A DNA stretch of 64,000 bases from Novosphingobium sp. (GTDB taxonomy: Bacteria; Pseudomonadota; Alphaproteobacteria; Sphingomonadales; Sphingomonadaceae), in NCBI GenBank assembly GCA_017745295.1, contig JAGHZR010000008.1, positions 1-64,000 on the forward strand, written 5' to 3'. Positions 11,906 to 20,703 of the stretch are shown here, one piece after another. The position numbers were made by a program, and so were the translations under genes. Numbering within the stretch: the stretch's first letter is position 1; each line of letters opens with the position of its first letter. The notes under the pieces are model-generated. The model saw only the letters and a list, made by a program, of their open reading frames with translations. It was not told the DNA's origin and made no database searches.

Positions 11906-14023
11906 ATGACTATGGATACCATGACCGCTTCCCGCACCGCGGCGATACCGTTTGCCGTTCCTTCCAGCCGCTGGGACGAGTCGCTGGCCGCGACGCTGTC
12001 TCCCGAACAGTTGCTGCTCTACCGTTCGAACCTGCTCGGTTCGGACCTCACCGTCACCAACTTCGGCGGCGGCAACACTTCGGCCAAGCTGACGGAAGTG
12101 GACCCGCTCACCGGCGCCGAAGTGGAAGTGCTTTGGGTGAAGGGCTCGGGCGGCGACATCGGGTCGATGAAGCTCGACGGTTTCGCCACGCTCTATCAGG
12201 AAAAGCTGCTCGGCCTTGAGGCGCACTATGCCGGGCCGGAAGACGACGACAAGATGGTCGGCTACCTGCCGCACTGCACCTTCAACCTGAACGCCCGCGC
12301 GGCTTCGATCGATACGCCGCTGCACTCGCTGCTGCCCTTCGCCCATGTCGATCACGTTCACCCCGATGCGATCATCGCGCTGGCGGCCAGCTCGGGCGGC
12401 GAAGCGGCGACGCAGGAAATCTGGGGCGGCAAGATCGGCTGGCTCGGCTGGAAGCGCCCCGGCTACACGCTCGGCGTCCAGCTTCGCGACTATGTGGCAA
12501 CCAATCCGGGCGTCGAGGGCGTCATGCTCGCAGGGCACGGCATCATCTGCTGGGCCGACAGCGCCAAGTCCTGCTACGAGCACACCGTCGAGTTGATCGC
12601 CGATGCTGCGAAGTACCTCAACGCAAAGCTGGGTGAAAAGCCGGCGTTCGGCGGCGTCGCTCACGGCACTTTCGAGGATCGCGCCGCCATCGCCGCCGAC
12701 CTGATGCCGCGCCTGCGCGGTCTGATGACCGGCGCACGCCGCAAGCTGGGTCACTTCTCGGACGACGCCGAAGCGCTGGAATTCGTGAACTCGGTGGAGT
12801 TCGAACGTCTCGCCGGTCTCGGCACTTCGTGCCCCGATCACTTCCTGCGCACCAAGATCGCTCCCCTGACCCTCGACCCGTCGCGTCTTCAGGACCAGGA
12901 CTATCTGGCTCAGAAGATTGCCGATTATCGCGACATGTATGCAGCCTATTACGAGCGCTGCAAGCGTGGGAACTCGCCTGCCATGCGCGACGCGAACCCG
13001 GTGGTCGTGCTGGTGCCGGGCGTGGGCCGCATGACTTTCGCCACCGACAAGACCACCGCGCGTCTCGCCGGGGAATTCTACGGCAACGCCATCAATGTGA
13101 TGCGCGGCGCCGAAGCCATCGGCGACTACATCGCGCTCGACGAGCAGGAAGCCTTCGACATCGAATACTGGCTGCTTGAGGAAGCCAAGCTTCAGCGCAT
13201 GCCCGCACCCAAGCCGCTGGTCGGCCGCGTGGCGCTCGTCACCGGCGGTGCGGGCGGCATCGGTGCCGCCACCGCCGCGCGCCTGATGGCGGACGGCGCC
13301 TGCGTGCTGCTCGCGGATCGTGACGCCAATGCCGTGGAAGAAGTGCGCGCCGGTTTCGCCAAGCAGTTCGGCAAGGACGTGGTTCGCGCCGCTGTCTGCG
13401 ACGTGACCGACGAAGCGCAAGTCTCCGAAGCTTTCGCCGTGGCCGCGCGCGAATTCGGCGGGCTCGACATTCTGGTCGCCAATGCCGGCATCGCCTCCTC
13501 GGCCCCGATCGAGGAGACCACGATCGAGCTGTGGAACCGCAATTACGATGTGCTGGCGCAAGGCTACTTCCTCACCAGCCGTGCCGCCTGGCCGCTGTTG
13601 AAGGGCATGAAGGAGCAGGGCGGTACTTCGGTGGTGTTCATCGGCTCGAAGAACGGCGTGGCCGCAGCCACCAATGCCTCGGCCTATGCTTCGGCCAAGG
13701 CGGCGGCGAACCACCTTGCGCGCTGTCTGGCGCTGGAAGGCGCAGCCCACGGTATCCGCGTCAACGTCGTCAATCCCGATGCGGTCATCAAGGGCAGCAA
13801 GATCTGGGACGGCGACTGGCGCAAGGAACGCGCGGGCGCCCACGGCATCGACACCGGCAAGGAACTGGAAGAGCACTACCGCCAGCGCTCGATGCTGAAG
13901 CGCGACGTGCTGCCTTCGGACATTGCCGAGGCCGTTTATTTCCTTGCGGGAGACCAGTCGGCGAAATCCACCGGCAATATGATCAATGTCGATGCCGGTA
14001 ACGCACAGGCCTTCACGCGCTGA
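11906..14023 (+). CDS. bifunctional rhamnulose-1-phosphate aldolase / short-chain (lactaldehyde) dehydrogenase
   Basis: 705 aa: N-terminal class II aldolase domain, C-terminal SDR domain (VTGGAGGIGAATAARL, YASAKAAANHLAR). Confidence 0.93.
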   Translation: MTMDTMTASRTAAIPFAVPSSRWDESLAATLSPEQLLLYRSNLLGSDLTVTNFGGGNTSAKLTEVDPLTGAEVEVLWVKGSGGDIGSMKLDGFATLYQEKLLGLEAHYAGPEDDDKMVGYLPHCTFNLNARAASIDTPLHSLLPFAHVDHVHPDAIIALAASSGGEAATQEIWGGKIGWLGWKRPGYTLGVQLRDYVATNPGVEGVMLAGHGIICWADSAKSCYEHTVELIADAAKYLNAKLGEKPAFGGVAHGTFEDRAAIAADLMPRLRGLMTGARRKLGHFSDDAEALEFVNSVEFERLAGLGTSCPDHFLRTKIAPLTLDPSRLQDQDYLAQKIADYRDMYAAYYERCKRGNSPAMRDANPVVVLVPGVGRMTFATDKTTARLAGEFYGNAINVMRGAEAIGDYIALDEQEAFDIEYWLLEEAKLQRMPAPKPLVGRVALVTGGAGGIGAATAARLMADGACVLLADRDANAVEEVRAGFAKQFGKDVVRAAVCDVTDEAQVSEAFAVAAREFGGLDILVANAGIASSAPIEETTIELWNRNYDVLAQGYFLTSRAAWPLLKGMKEQGGTSVVFIGSKNGVAAATNASAYASAKAAANHLARCLALEGAAHGIRVNVVNPDAVIKGSKIWDGDWRKERAGAHGIDTGKELEEHYRQRSMLKRDVLPSDIAEAVYFLAGDQSAKSTGNMINVDAGNAQAFTR

Positions 14024-14034
14024 TACAAGATGAT

Positions 14035-14068
14035 TTCGGGGAACGCGCGAACCGGCGCGTTCCCCGAA
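14035..14068 (+). terminator. perfect 14-bp stem hairpin between aldolase and isomerase genes
   Basis: TTCGGGGAACGCGC-gaaccg-GCGCGTTCCCCGAA; no U-tract, so processing/stability element or weak terminator. Confidence 0.6.
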
Positions 14069-14087
14069 CGGGCAAGAGGATAGAAGA

Positions 14088-15380
14088 ATGAGCAGACTGC
14101 CGATTTCCGAAGAGCTGATCGCCGAAGCCAATGCCCGCGCGGCGGATGCGCTGGAGGACGAATACGCCTCGCTCGGTCGCAAGCTGGAGCGTTCGGGCAT
14201 CGCCATCGATGCGATCAAGGACAAGGTTGCCGCTTTCTCGGTCGCCGTTCCCTCGTGGGGCGCGGGCCGGGGCGGCACCCGTTTCGCCAAGTTCCCGCTG
14301 GCAGGTGAACCCACCAACATTCACGAAAAGCTGGAAGACTGCGCCGTCATCAACCAGCTTTCGCGGCTGACCCCGCGCGTCTCGCCGCACTTCCCGTGGG
14401 ACAAGGTGAGCGACTACAAGGCGCTGCGCGAGGAAGCCGCCAGCCTCGGTCTCGGCTTCGATGCGGTGAATTCCAACACCTTCCAGGACCAGAAGGATCA
14501 GGCCCACACTTACGCCACCGGCTCGCTCTCCTCGACCATCGAGGCGACGCGCCAGCAGGCGGTGGAGCACAACATCGAATGCATCGAGATCGGCCAGCAG
14601 CTCGGCTCCACCGACCTGACCGTCTGGGTGGGGGACGGCACCAACTTCCCCGGTCAGCAGGACCTCGGTCGCAGCCTCGACCGCTATCTGGATGCCGCTG
14701 CGCAAGTCTATGCCGCGCTGCCGGACGACTGGCGGATGCTGCTGGAACACAAGATGTTCGAACCGGCGTTCTACTCCACCGTCATCAGCGACTGGGGTTC
14801 CTCGATCCTCGCCGCGCAGGAACTCGGCCCCAAGGCCAAGTGCCTCGTCGACCTCGGCCATCACGCGCCGAACGTGAACATCGAGCAGATCGTCGCCCGC
14901 CTCCACCGCTTCGGCAAGCTGGGCGGCTTCCACTTCAACGACAGCAAGTACGGCGACGACGACCTCGATTCAGGTTCGATCAACCCGCACCAGCTGTTCC
15001 TGGTGTTCAACGAACTGGTAGAGGCGGAACTGGCTCCGCGTGACGGGTTCAAGCCCAGCTACATGATCGACCAGTCGCACAACGTGACCGACCCGATCGA
15101 ATCCATGCTGTCCTCCGCGGAAGCGATCGGGTCCTGCTATGCCAAGGCGCTGCTGGTCGATCGCGAGGCGCTGCATCTTTCGCAGGAGGCCAACGACACG
15201 ATGATGGCGTTCCAGGCGCTGCGCCGGGCCTACAACGTGGACGTCAGCCCGATCCTTGCCAAGGCGCGCGTGGAAGCGGGCGGCGCGGCGGACGTGCTCG
15301 GCGTCTACCGCGAAAGCCGCTGGCGCGACCGCAAGGCGCAGGAGCGCAAGGCCGTGGGACTCGGCGCCGGGATTGTCTGA
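14088..15380 (+). CDS. rhaI: L-rhamnose isomerase / catabolism isomerase
   Basis: 430 aa; VPSWGAGRGGTRFAKFPLAGEP, HKMFEPAFYSTVISDWGSS, DLGHHAPNVNIEQIVARL. Confidence 0.9.
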   Translation: MSRLPISEELIAEANARAADALEDEYASLGRKLERSGIAIDAIKDKVAAFSVAVPSWGAGRGGTRFAKFPLAGEPTNIHEKLEDCAVINQLSRLTPRVSPHFPWDKVSDYKALREEAASLGLGFDAVNSNTFQDQKDQAHTYATGSLSSTIEATRQQAVEHNIECIEIGQQLGSTDLTVWVGDGTNFPGQQDLGRSLDRYLDAAAQVYAALPDDWRMLLEHKMFEPAFYSTVISDWGSSILAAQELGPKAKCLVDLGHHAPNVNIEQIVARLHRFGKLGGFHFNDSKYGDDDLDSGSINPHQLFLVFNELVEAELAPRDGFKPSYMIDQSHNVTDPIESMLSSAEAIGSCYAKALLVDREALHLSQEANDTMMAFQALRRAYNVDVSPILAKARVEAGGAADVLGVYRESRWRDRKAQERKAVGLGAGIV

Positions 15381-15481
15381 TCCTCGTCATTATTTGAGAA
15401 TGCCGCCGGGAGGAGCGGACAGCCGGGCGCCTCGACGGCGATGCCGACCTACCGGGCCGGTTACTTTGGGGAAGTAATTGA

Positions 15482-15670
15482 AGAGGAAGTCCTGGGGGAT
15501 GATCCCCCAGACCCTCGGAATGTCGGCGTCGCGCTCGACCTGTCCGTAATGCGCTCCTTGCGGCACAGCCATTAGGTCTCCCGACGCAAGCCTTGGGTGC
15601 ACTACGCGGTCCGTCCGCGTGACATCGACGGTATTGGGGGGGCAGGGGGTCTATGATCCCCTGCTTTTCC
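15482..15670 (+). repeat. two-hairpin 3'-UTR repeat, copy A
   Basis: 5' hairpin CTGGGGGATGATCCCCCAG (15492-15510), core GACCCTCGGAATGTC...GCGCTCCTTGCGGC..., 3' hairpin GCAGGGGGTCTATGATCCCCTGC (15642-15664) + T-rich tail. Confidence 0.9.
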
Positions 15671-15680
15671 TTTACCCCTT

Positions 15681-16649
15681 CTACTCCCCATGCGCATGGG
15701 TGGACTTGTCCAGATGCGGCCGATGCCCCGTCATCCGCAGGTAGAACCGCGAGAAGTACGAGGGATCGGAAAACCCGAGTTCGTTCGACACCTGCACCAC
15801 GCTGGCATTGGCGAAGCACAGCAACCGCTGCGCCTCCAGCGCGAGCCGCGCGTGGAGCAGTTCCTGCGGTGAGCAGTCCAGCTTCGCGCGGCACAGGCGG
15901 GTCAGGGTGCGCGTTGTCATGCCCAGCCGCTCGGCGTACCAGCTCACCGGCAACTGGTCGCGAAAGTGCAGTTCGACAAGGTGGCGGAGGTGCGAGATGC
16001 GCTGGTCGCCGCTGCCGTCGTCCGCAGCCTCCTCCTCGGGCAACAGCGAACGCAGCAGCGCTTCTGCCATCGACAGGAACAGCGCGTTCGGACGTCGCCA
16101 GTCCTGCGGAATGGCGAGCATCTCCGCGCAGAGGAACTCGATCCGCTTGAGTATGTCCACCGGCGTCGGCGCGAAACGGCCATGGGTGGCGGCGTGGAGC
16201 AGGGGATCACCGGGATTGCTGCGTCGCTCCGCGAAGCCGCTGCTGAGCATCAGCACATAGCCCAGCGTCTCCGGCTGGAAGCGGAAGCCGTGGATGCTCC
16301 CCGCCGGAATCACGATGTGGCAGGGCGCTTCCAGCGTCTCGGTCCTGTCGTCGACGGTCAGCGTTACCTGTCCTTTCGATACCAGCATGACCTGCACGCC
16401 GCGAACATGGCGATGCGGCGCGATTTCCCAGTCATGCAAGGAACTTCGCGCGGCGATTGTCTCGATATGGCCGAATTCCGGAGAGCTGTCCGGAATGTCC
16501 TCGCCATAGAGGACATAGGAGGGGACGGGCCGGGCAAGTGTCATGCGTGTCTCGAAAGTACCGGAAGAATGGCCGTCCGGTGCATTCCGCCAGACCGCCC
16601 GCGGTGTCAATCCCAAGGGTGAAGCGAGGCTCCCCGGCAAGTCGGCCAC
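15681..16649 (-). CDS. AraC-family transcriptional regulator (PobR-like)
   Basis: cupin + C-terminal double HTH (YAERLGMTTRTLTRLCRAKLDCSPQELLHARLALEAQRLLCFANASVVQVSNELGFSDPSYFSRFYLRMTGHRP); divergent to pobA. Confidence 0.88.
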   Translation of the reverse strand: MADLPGSLASPLGLTPRAVWRNAPDGHSSGTFETRMTLARPVPSYVLYGEDIPDSSPEFGHIETIAARSSLHDWEIAPHRHVRGVQVMLVSKGQVTLTVDDRTETLEAPCHIVIPAGSIHGFRFQPETLGYVLMLSSGFAERRSNPGDPLLHAATHGRFAPTPVDILKRIEFLCAEMLAIPQDWRRPNALFLSMAEALLRSLLPEEEAADDGSGDQRISHLRHLVELHFRDQLPVSWYAERLGMTTRTLTRLCRAKLDCSPQELLHARLALEAQRLLCFANASVVQVSNELGFSDPSYFSRFYLRMTGHRPHLDKSTHAHGE

Positions 16650-16696
16650 AAGGTCGAAGAGCGAGCCCGCAGGTTTGGAATTGGGAGAATGCGAAA

Positions 16697-17866
16697 ATGC
16701 GCACGCAAGTAGCCATCATCGGTGCCGGTCCGGCCGGTCTGCTCCTCGGGCACATGCTCCGCGCCGAGGGTATCGATTGCGTCGTCGTCGAGCGTCAGAC
16801 CGGCGAATACGTTCTTTCCCGCATCCGCGCGGGCGTGCTGGAGCAGGGCACCGTCGCCCTGATGGAGCGCCTCGGTCTCGACGCGCGCATGAAGGCCGAG
16901 GGCCTGCCCCACGACGGCTTCAACCTCGCCGACGGCGAGCGCCTGATCCGCATCGACATCAAGGCGCTGACCGGCAAGCAGGTCATGGTCTACGGCCAGA
17001 CCGAACTCACCCGCGACCTGATGGAAGCGAGCGCGGAGCGCGGCCTCGAAGTGATCTATCAGGCGGCGGATGTCGCCCTCCACGACATCGAAAGCGACGC
17101 GCCCTTCGTCACCTATACGAAGGACGGCGCCGAGCACCGCATCGACGCGCGCTTCATCGTCGGCTGCGACGGCTTCCACGGCGCCTCGCGCGCAGCGGTC
17201 CCGGCCAGCGTCGGCCAGACCTTCGAGCGCGTCTACCCCTTCGGCTGGCTCGGCATCCTCGCCGACGTGCCCCCCTGCAACCACGAACTGATCTACGCCC
17301 ACCACGAACGCGGCTTCGCGCTCGCCTCGCAGCGCAGCCACACCCGCAGCCGCTACTACATCGACGTTCCGCTGACCGAGAAGCTGGAGGACTGGAGCGA
17401 CGAGCGCATCTGGGACGAACTCTCGATCCGCCTCGGCCCGGACGCCGCCGCCCATATCACGCGCGGCCCGTCCATCGAGAAGTCGATCGCTCCGCTGCGC
17501 TCCTTCGTGTTCGAACCAATGCGCCACGGCAGCCTGCTGCTCTGCGGAGACGCCGCGCACATCGTCCCGCCGACCGGCGCCAAGGGCCTGAACCTCGCCG
17601 CCAGCGACGTCTACTACGCCCACGAAGCCCTGACCGCCTTCTTCAAGAACGCCGACAACGATGCGATCCCGGCCTATTCGACCAAAGCTTTGCGCCGCGT
17701 CTGGGCGGCGGAGCGCTTCAGTTGGTCGCTGACCAAGCTGATGCACCGCTTCCCCGAAGACGGCCCGTTCGAGCGCCGAATGCAGCTGGCGGAACTCGAT
17801 TACATTGCGTCGAGCGAACATGCGCGGCGTGTTATTGCCGAGAATTACGTGGGGTTGCCGGTTTAA
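16697..17866 (+). CDS. pobA: 4-hydroxybenzoate 3-monooxygenase
   Basis: 389 aa; MRTQVAIIGAGPAGLLLGHMLRAEGIDCVVVERQTGEYVLSRIRAGVLEQGTV, GDAAHIVPPTGAKGLNLA. Confidence 0.96.
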   Translation: MRTQVAIIGAGPAGLLLGHMLRAEGIDCVVVERQTGEYVLSRIRAGVLEQGTVALMERLGLDARMKAEGLPHDGFNLADGERLIRIDIKALTGKQVMVYGQTELTRDLMEASAERGLEVIYQAADVALHDIESDAPFVTYTKDGAEHRIDARFIVGCDGFHGASRAAVPASVGQTFERVYPFGWLGILADVPPCNHELIYAHHERGFALASQRSHTRSRYYIDVPLTEKLEDWSDERIWDELSIRLGPDAAAHITRGPSIEKSIAPLRSFVFEPMRHGSLLLCGDAAHIVPPTGAKGLNLAASDVYYAHEALTAFFKNADNDAIPAYSTKALRRVWAAERFSWSLTKLMHRFPEDGPFERRMQLAELDYIASSEHARRVIAENYVGLPV

Positions 17867-17870
17867 GAAC

Positions 17871-18077
17871 AAGAGGAAGTTCTGGGGCCCTTCGACAAGC
17901 TCAGGAGATCCCCCAGACCCTCGGAATGTCAGCGTCGCGCGCCGCCTATCCGTAGTGCGCTCCTTGCGGCCCAGCCATTAAGTCTCCCGACGCAGTCATG
18001 GGTGCGCAACGGATTAGGCGAGGTGTGACCTAGACGGTATTGGGGGGGCAGGGGGTCTATGATCCCCTGCTTTTTCT
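17871..18077 (+). repeat. two-hairpin 3'-UTR repeat, copy B (5' hairpin loop carries an inserted 19-nt sequence)
   Basis: CTGGGG[CCCTTCGACAAGCTCAGGA]GATCCCCCAG; conserved core; 3' hairpin 18048-18070 + TTTTTCTTT. Confidence 0.9.
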
Positions 18078-18236
18078 TTGATCCTTTCGACACCCTCGCC
18101 GCTCCCATGCGTTTCGGCACCGATCGACCGGAATGCAGCGAGGGGATGACGGAGCATGGATCGGGAAGCGGCCGGTGGCCAGCAGACGGCCGTGGGTGCG
18201 TTTTTCGTCACCCCGGCAAGAACTTGGGGTCTTCGC

Positions 18237-19469
18237 ATGCGCAGCACGATTGCCTCTGCGCGCTTTGCTGCTATCGCAGCCGATGTGCGAAATCTTGTTG
18301 TCATCCGCCGCGCAAGCGGTCCCCTGGCGCTGGCTCTTGCCTGCGCGTTGGCCGGGTGTGCCACGACCAAGGCGCCTGAAACCCATGCCAGCCTGACGAT
18401 CGCCCCGCCGGTATCCGCGCCGCAGGACGGCGACTGGTGGAAGGCGGCGGGCGATCCGTTGCTGGCCAATCTCATCGAGCGCGGTCTTGCCGCGGACAAC
18501 GATCTCGCCTGCCGCGCCGCCCGTCTGCACGAGCAGGAGGAGACGGACGCGGCGGCGTCGCGACGTCTGTCGGGCAAGGTCCGCGCGCTGGTCGGCAAGG
18601 ACGAGGCGCCGGAGCGCGATGCCGCGCGCATGGCCTGGGCCTATGCCTATGCGCAGGCGCGCGCCGATCGTGCGACCGAAGTGGCGCTGGCCTATGTGCA
18701 GGTGCGCCGTCTTCAGCAGATTCTGATGCTGCGGACCCAGCGGCTCGACCAGTTCCGCGACAATGCGGTGATTGCCGAGTTCCGCCGTCAGGCCGGTCTC
18801 GTTACCGCGATCGACGGGGGGCTTGGCAACAGCATGGCGGGCGTGGTCGATGCCGATGTCGCCGCCACCCGTGCGCGCTACGATGCCGCGCGGGCTGCGC
18901 TTTCGGCGCTGACGGGGATGAGCGACACCGATCTGCTCACCGCGCTGGGCGAGAAGGCGGATATTCCCGTTTTTGCCGTCGATGGGCCTGCGCAACTGCA
19001 CCGCGCCGATCTTCTGGCGCTGCGCAGCCGTCTCGAATCCAGCCTCGCGCATGAGAAAGTGACGCAGGCGCAGCTCGATGCCGCTCTGGTCGCGCCGGAG
19101 GCCCCCGCGACGCCGCAGGCGCTGCGCGATGCCTTGCAGAAGCTGGCGAAGGCGGATGAAGGCGCGCGCGCCGAAGTCGCCTCGACCCGCGAGGCGCTCG
19201 CTGCTTTCGACAAGCGCGAGGCCGCGCTGGCAGATACCGCCGCCCAGGCGAAACGCGCCGTGACCGACGCACGCGCGGCCTATCGGGCGGGCTTCGGCGA
19301 TTTCGCCACGCTCTATGTCGCCGAAGCGGCGGCGCTGGCGGCCGAGGAAGCGCGCGTCGGCATGAAGGCCGACCGTGCGGCGATGACCGTTCGCCTGCAC
19401 AAGCAGGAAGGCGCCGGCTGGTCCGCCGCCGATCTCGATCCGCCGATGGGGGCAGCGACCTGTGACTGA
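18237..19469 (+). CDS. outer-membrane efflux (TolC/NodT-like) lipoprotein
   Basis: lipobox LACALAGCATT, GDWWKAAGDPLLANLIERGLAADNDL; long coiled-coil Ala/Arg-rich region; start uncertain (ORF opens at 18156). Confidence 0.8.
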   Translation: MRSTIASARFAAIAADVRNLVVIRRASGPLALALACALAGCATTKAPETHASLTIAPPVSAPQDGDWWKAAGDPLLANLIERGLAADNDLACRAARLHEQEETDAAASRRLSGKVRALVGKDEAPERDAARMAWAYAYAQARADRATEVALAYVQVRRLQQILMLRTQRLDQFRDNAVIAEFRRQAGLVTAIDGGLGNSMAGVVDADVAATRARYDAARAALSALTGMSDTDLLTALGEKADIPVFAVDGPAQLHRADLLALRSRLESSLAHEKVTQAQLDAALVAPEAPATPQALRDALQKLAKADEGARAEVASTREALAAFDKREAALADTAAQAKRAVTDARAAYRAGFGDFATLYVAEAAALAAEEARVGMKADRAAMTVRLHKQEGAGWSAADLDPPMGAATCD

Positions 19470-20637
19470 CGCCGAATCGGGGGCACTCGATACATTCCTG
19501 GGGTTCGGGAAACGGCGGGGCCGGGGGCACCTGCTCAGCTGGCTGCTGCTGGCGCTGGCGGCGGTCGCCTCGGTAATGCTGCTGGTCCGGTTCCTGAGCG
19601 GGACGGATTCGCCTTACTATACCGCTCTGGTCGAGCGCGGCGATGTGGTGCCGCTAATCTCGGAGCAGGGGACGATCCACGGCAGCGGCGAAGTCGGGCT
19701 GACGGCGACGCTGGACGGCACCGTCACCGCGGAAGGTGTCCCGGCGGGCGGGCGCGTCGAGGAAGGGCAGATACTGGCGACCATCGATGCCGAGCCGCTG
19801 CGCAGCACGCTTTCGGCAGACCGTTCGCTGGTTTCGGCGGCGGAATCGGAGCTTGCCGCAGCGCGGGCGTCGCGGGACGAGGCGGCGGCCAGGCTGGGCC
19901 GGTTCGAGGATGTCTGGCGCCGTTCCGGACACCGGGTCCCGGCGGTCAATGAATTGGAAAGCGCCCGCAGCGCCGTCGATCGGGCGACGCGCGAGGTTGC
20001 GGCGGCGCAGGCGCGTCTTGCGGCGGCGCAGAGCGGTCTCAAGGCCGACAGCGAGAAGCTGGCCGCCGCTGTCGTGCGCGCGCCTTTCGCGGGCTTCGTG
20101 GTGGACCGCAACATCAGCACTGGGCAGCGCGTGCGCGCCGGGATGCGCCTGTTCACGCTCGCCGCCAGCGACGAGACGCTGGAGATCGATATTCCGCTGG
20201 CCAAGGCAGGCGATGCCGAGATCGGCACCGGCACCGTGGCCCGCGTAAGGCTGGATGCCATGCCGGATGCCGTGCAGCAGGCCCGGCTCGCGCGCGTGCT
20301 CCTGGACCGCGCCGATGCGCCGGGATCGCGCCGCGCCGCTTTCGCGCTCGAAAATCCGGCGGAAACCGTCCGTCCGGGCATGGCCGCCACGGTCGAGATC
20401 GCCTTGCCCGCGCGCAAGGGCGTGATGCTGGTGCCCGATTCCGCGCTTACGTTCGATCCGGAGAACTCGGCCGACCGCAGCCGGGCGCGCATTTATCTCG
20501 TTTCGCCGGACGGAGAGCCGCGCCGCGTCTATGTTTCGACGGGCGCAGGCGACGGCAAACGCACGGAAGTCTTCGCCAACGACCTCAAGCCCGGTGACGA
20601 AGTGATCATCGGCTGGCGCAATCCGCCTGCCCGGTAA
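19462..20637 (+). CDS. HlyD/RND-type periplasmic adaptor (membrane fusion) protein
   Basis: 391 aa; one N-terminal TM, lipoyl halves (VEEGQILATIDAEPLR / VVRAPFAGFVVDRNISTGQRVRAGMRLFTLA). Confidence 0.88.
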   Translation: MTDAESGALDTFLGFGKRRGRGHLLSWLLLALAAVASVMLLVRFLSGTDSPYYTALVERGDVVPLISEQGTIHGSGEVGLTATLDGTVTAEGVPAGGRVEEGQILATIDAEPLRSTLSADRSLVSAAESELAAARASRDEAAARLGRFEDVWRRSGHRVPAVNELESARSAVDRATREVAAAQARLAAAQSGLKADSEKLAAAVVRAPFAGFVVDRNISTGQRVRAGMRLFTLAASDETLEIDIPLAKAGDAEIGTGTVARVRLDAMPDAVQQARLARVLLDRADAPGSRRAAFALENPAETVRPGMAATVEIALPARKGVMLVPDSALTFDPENSADRSRARIYLVSPDGEPRRVYVSTGAGDGKRTEVFANDLKPGDEVIIGWRNPPAR

Positions 20638-20703
20638 CGGCGCAGGTGATCGCGCCCGACAATAGAAGGACCCTTCAGGCGCAACGAAACTTTGGTTTCG
20701 TCT

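Noticed and set aside
15482-15500. GAGGAAGTCC at repeat start looks like the RNase P RNA signature GAGGAAAGTCC
   Set aside because: Other RNase P conserved regions are absent, and the motif is present in several repeat copies.
15244-15894. Minus-strand ORFs through the repeat copies (15244-15894, 17929-18120, 27130-27348, 40106-40291, 44057-44698), sharing peptide fragments such as HSEGxGDHPPGLPL
   Set aside because: Similarity comes from the DNA repeat itself; the frame is interrupted or different between copies and there is no consistent start. Structure conservation (paired substitutions) fits RNA/DNA function better than coding.
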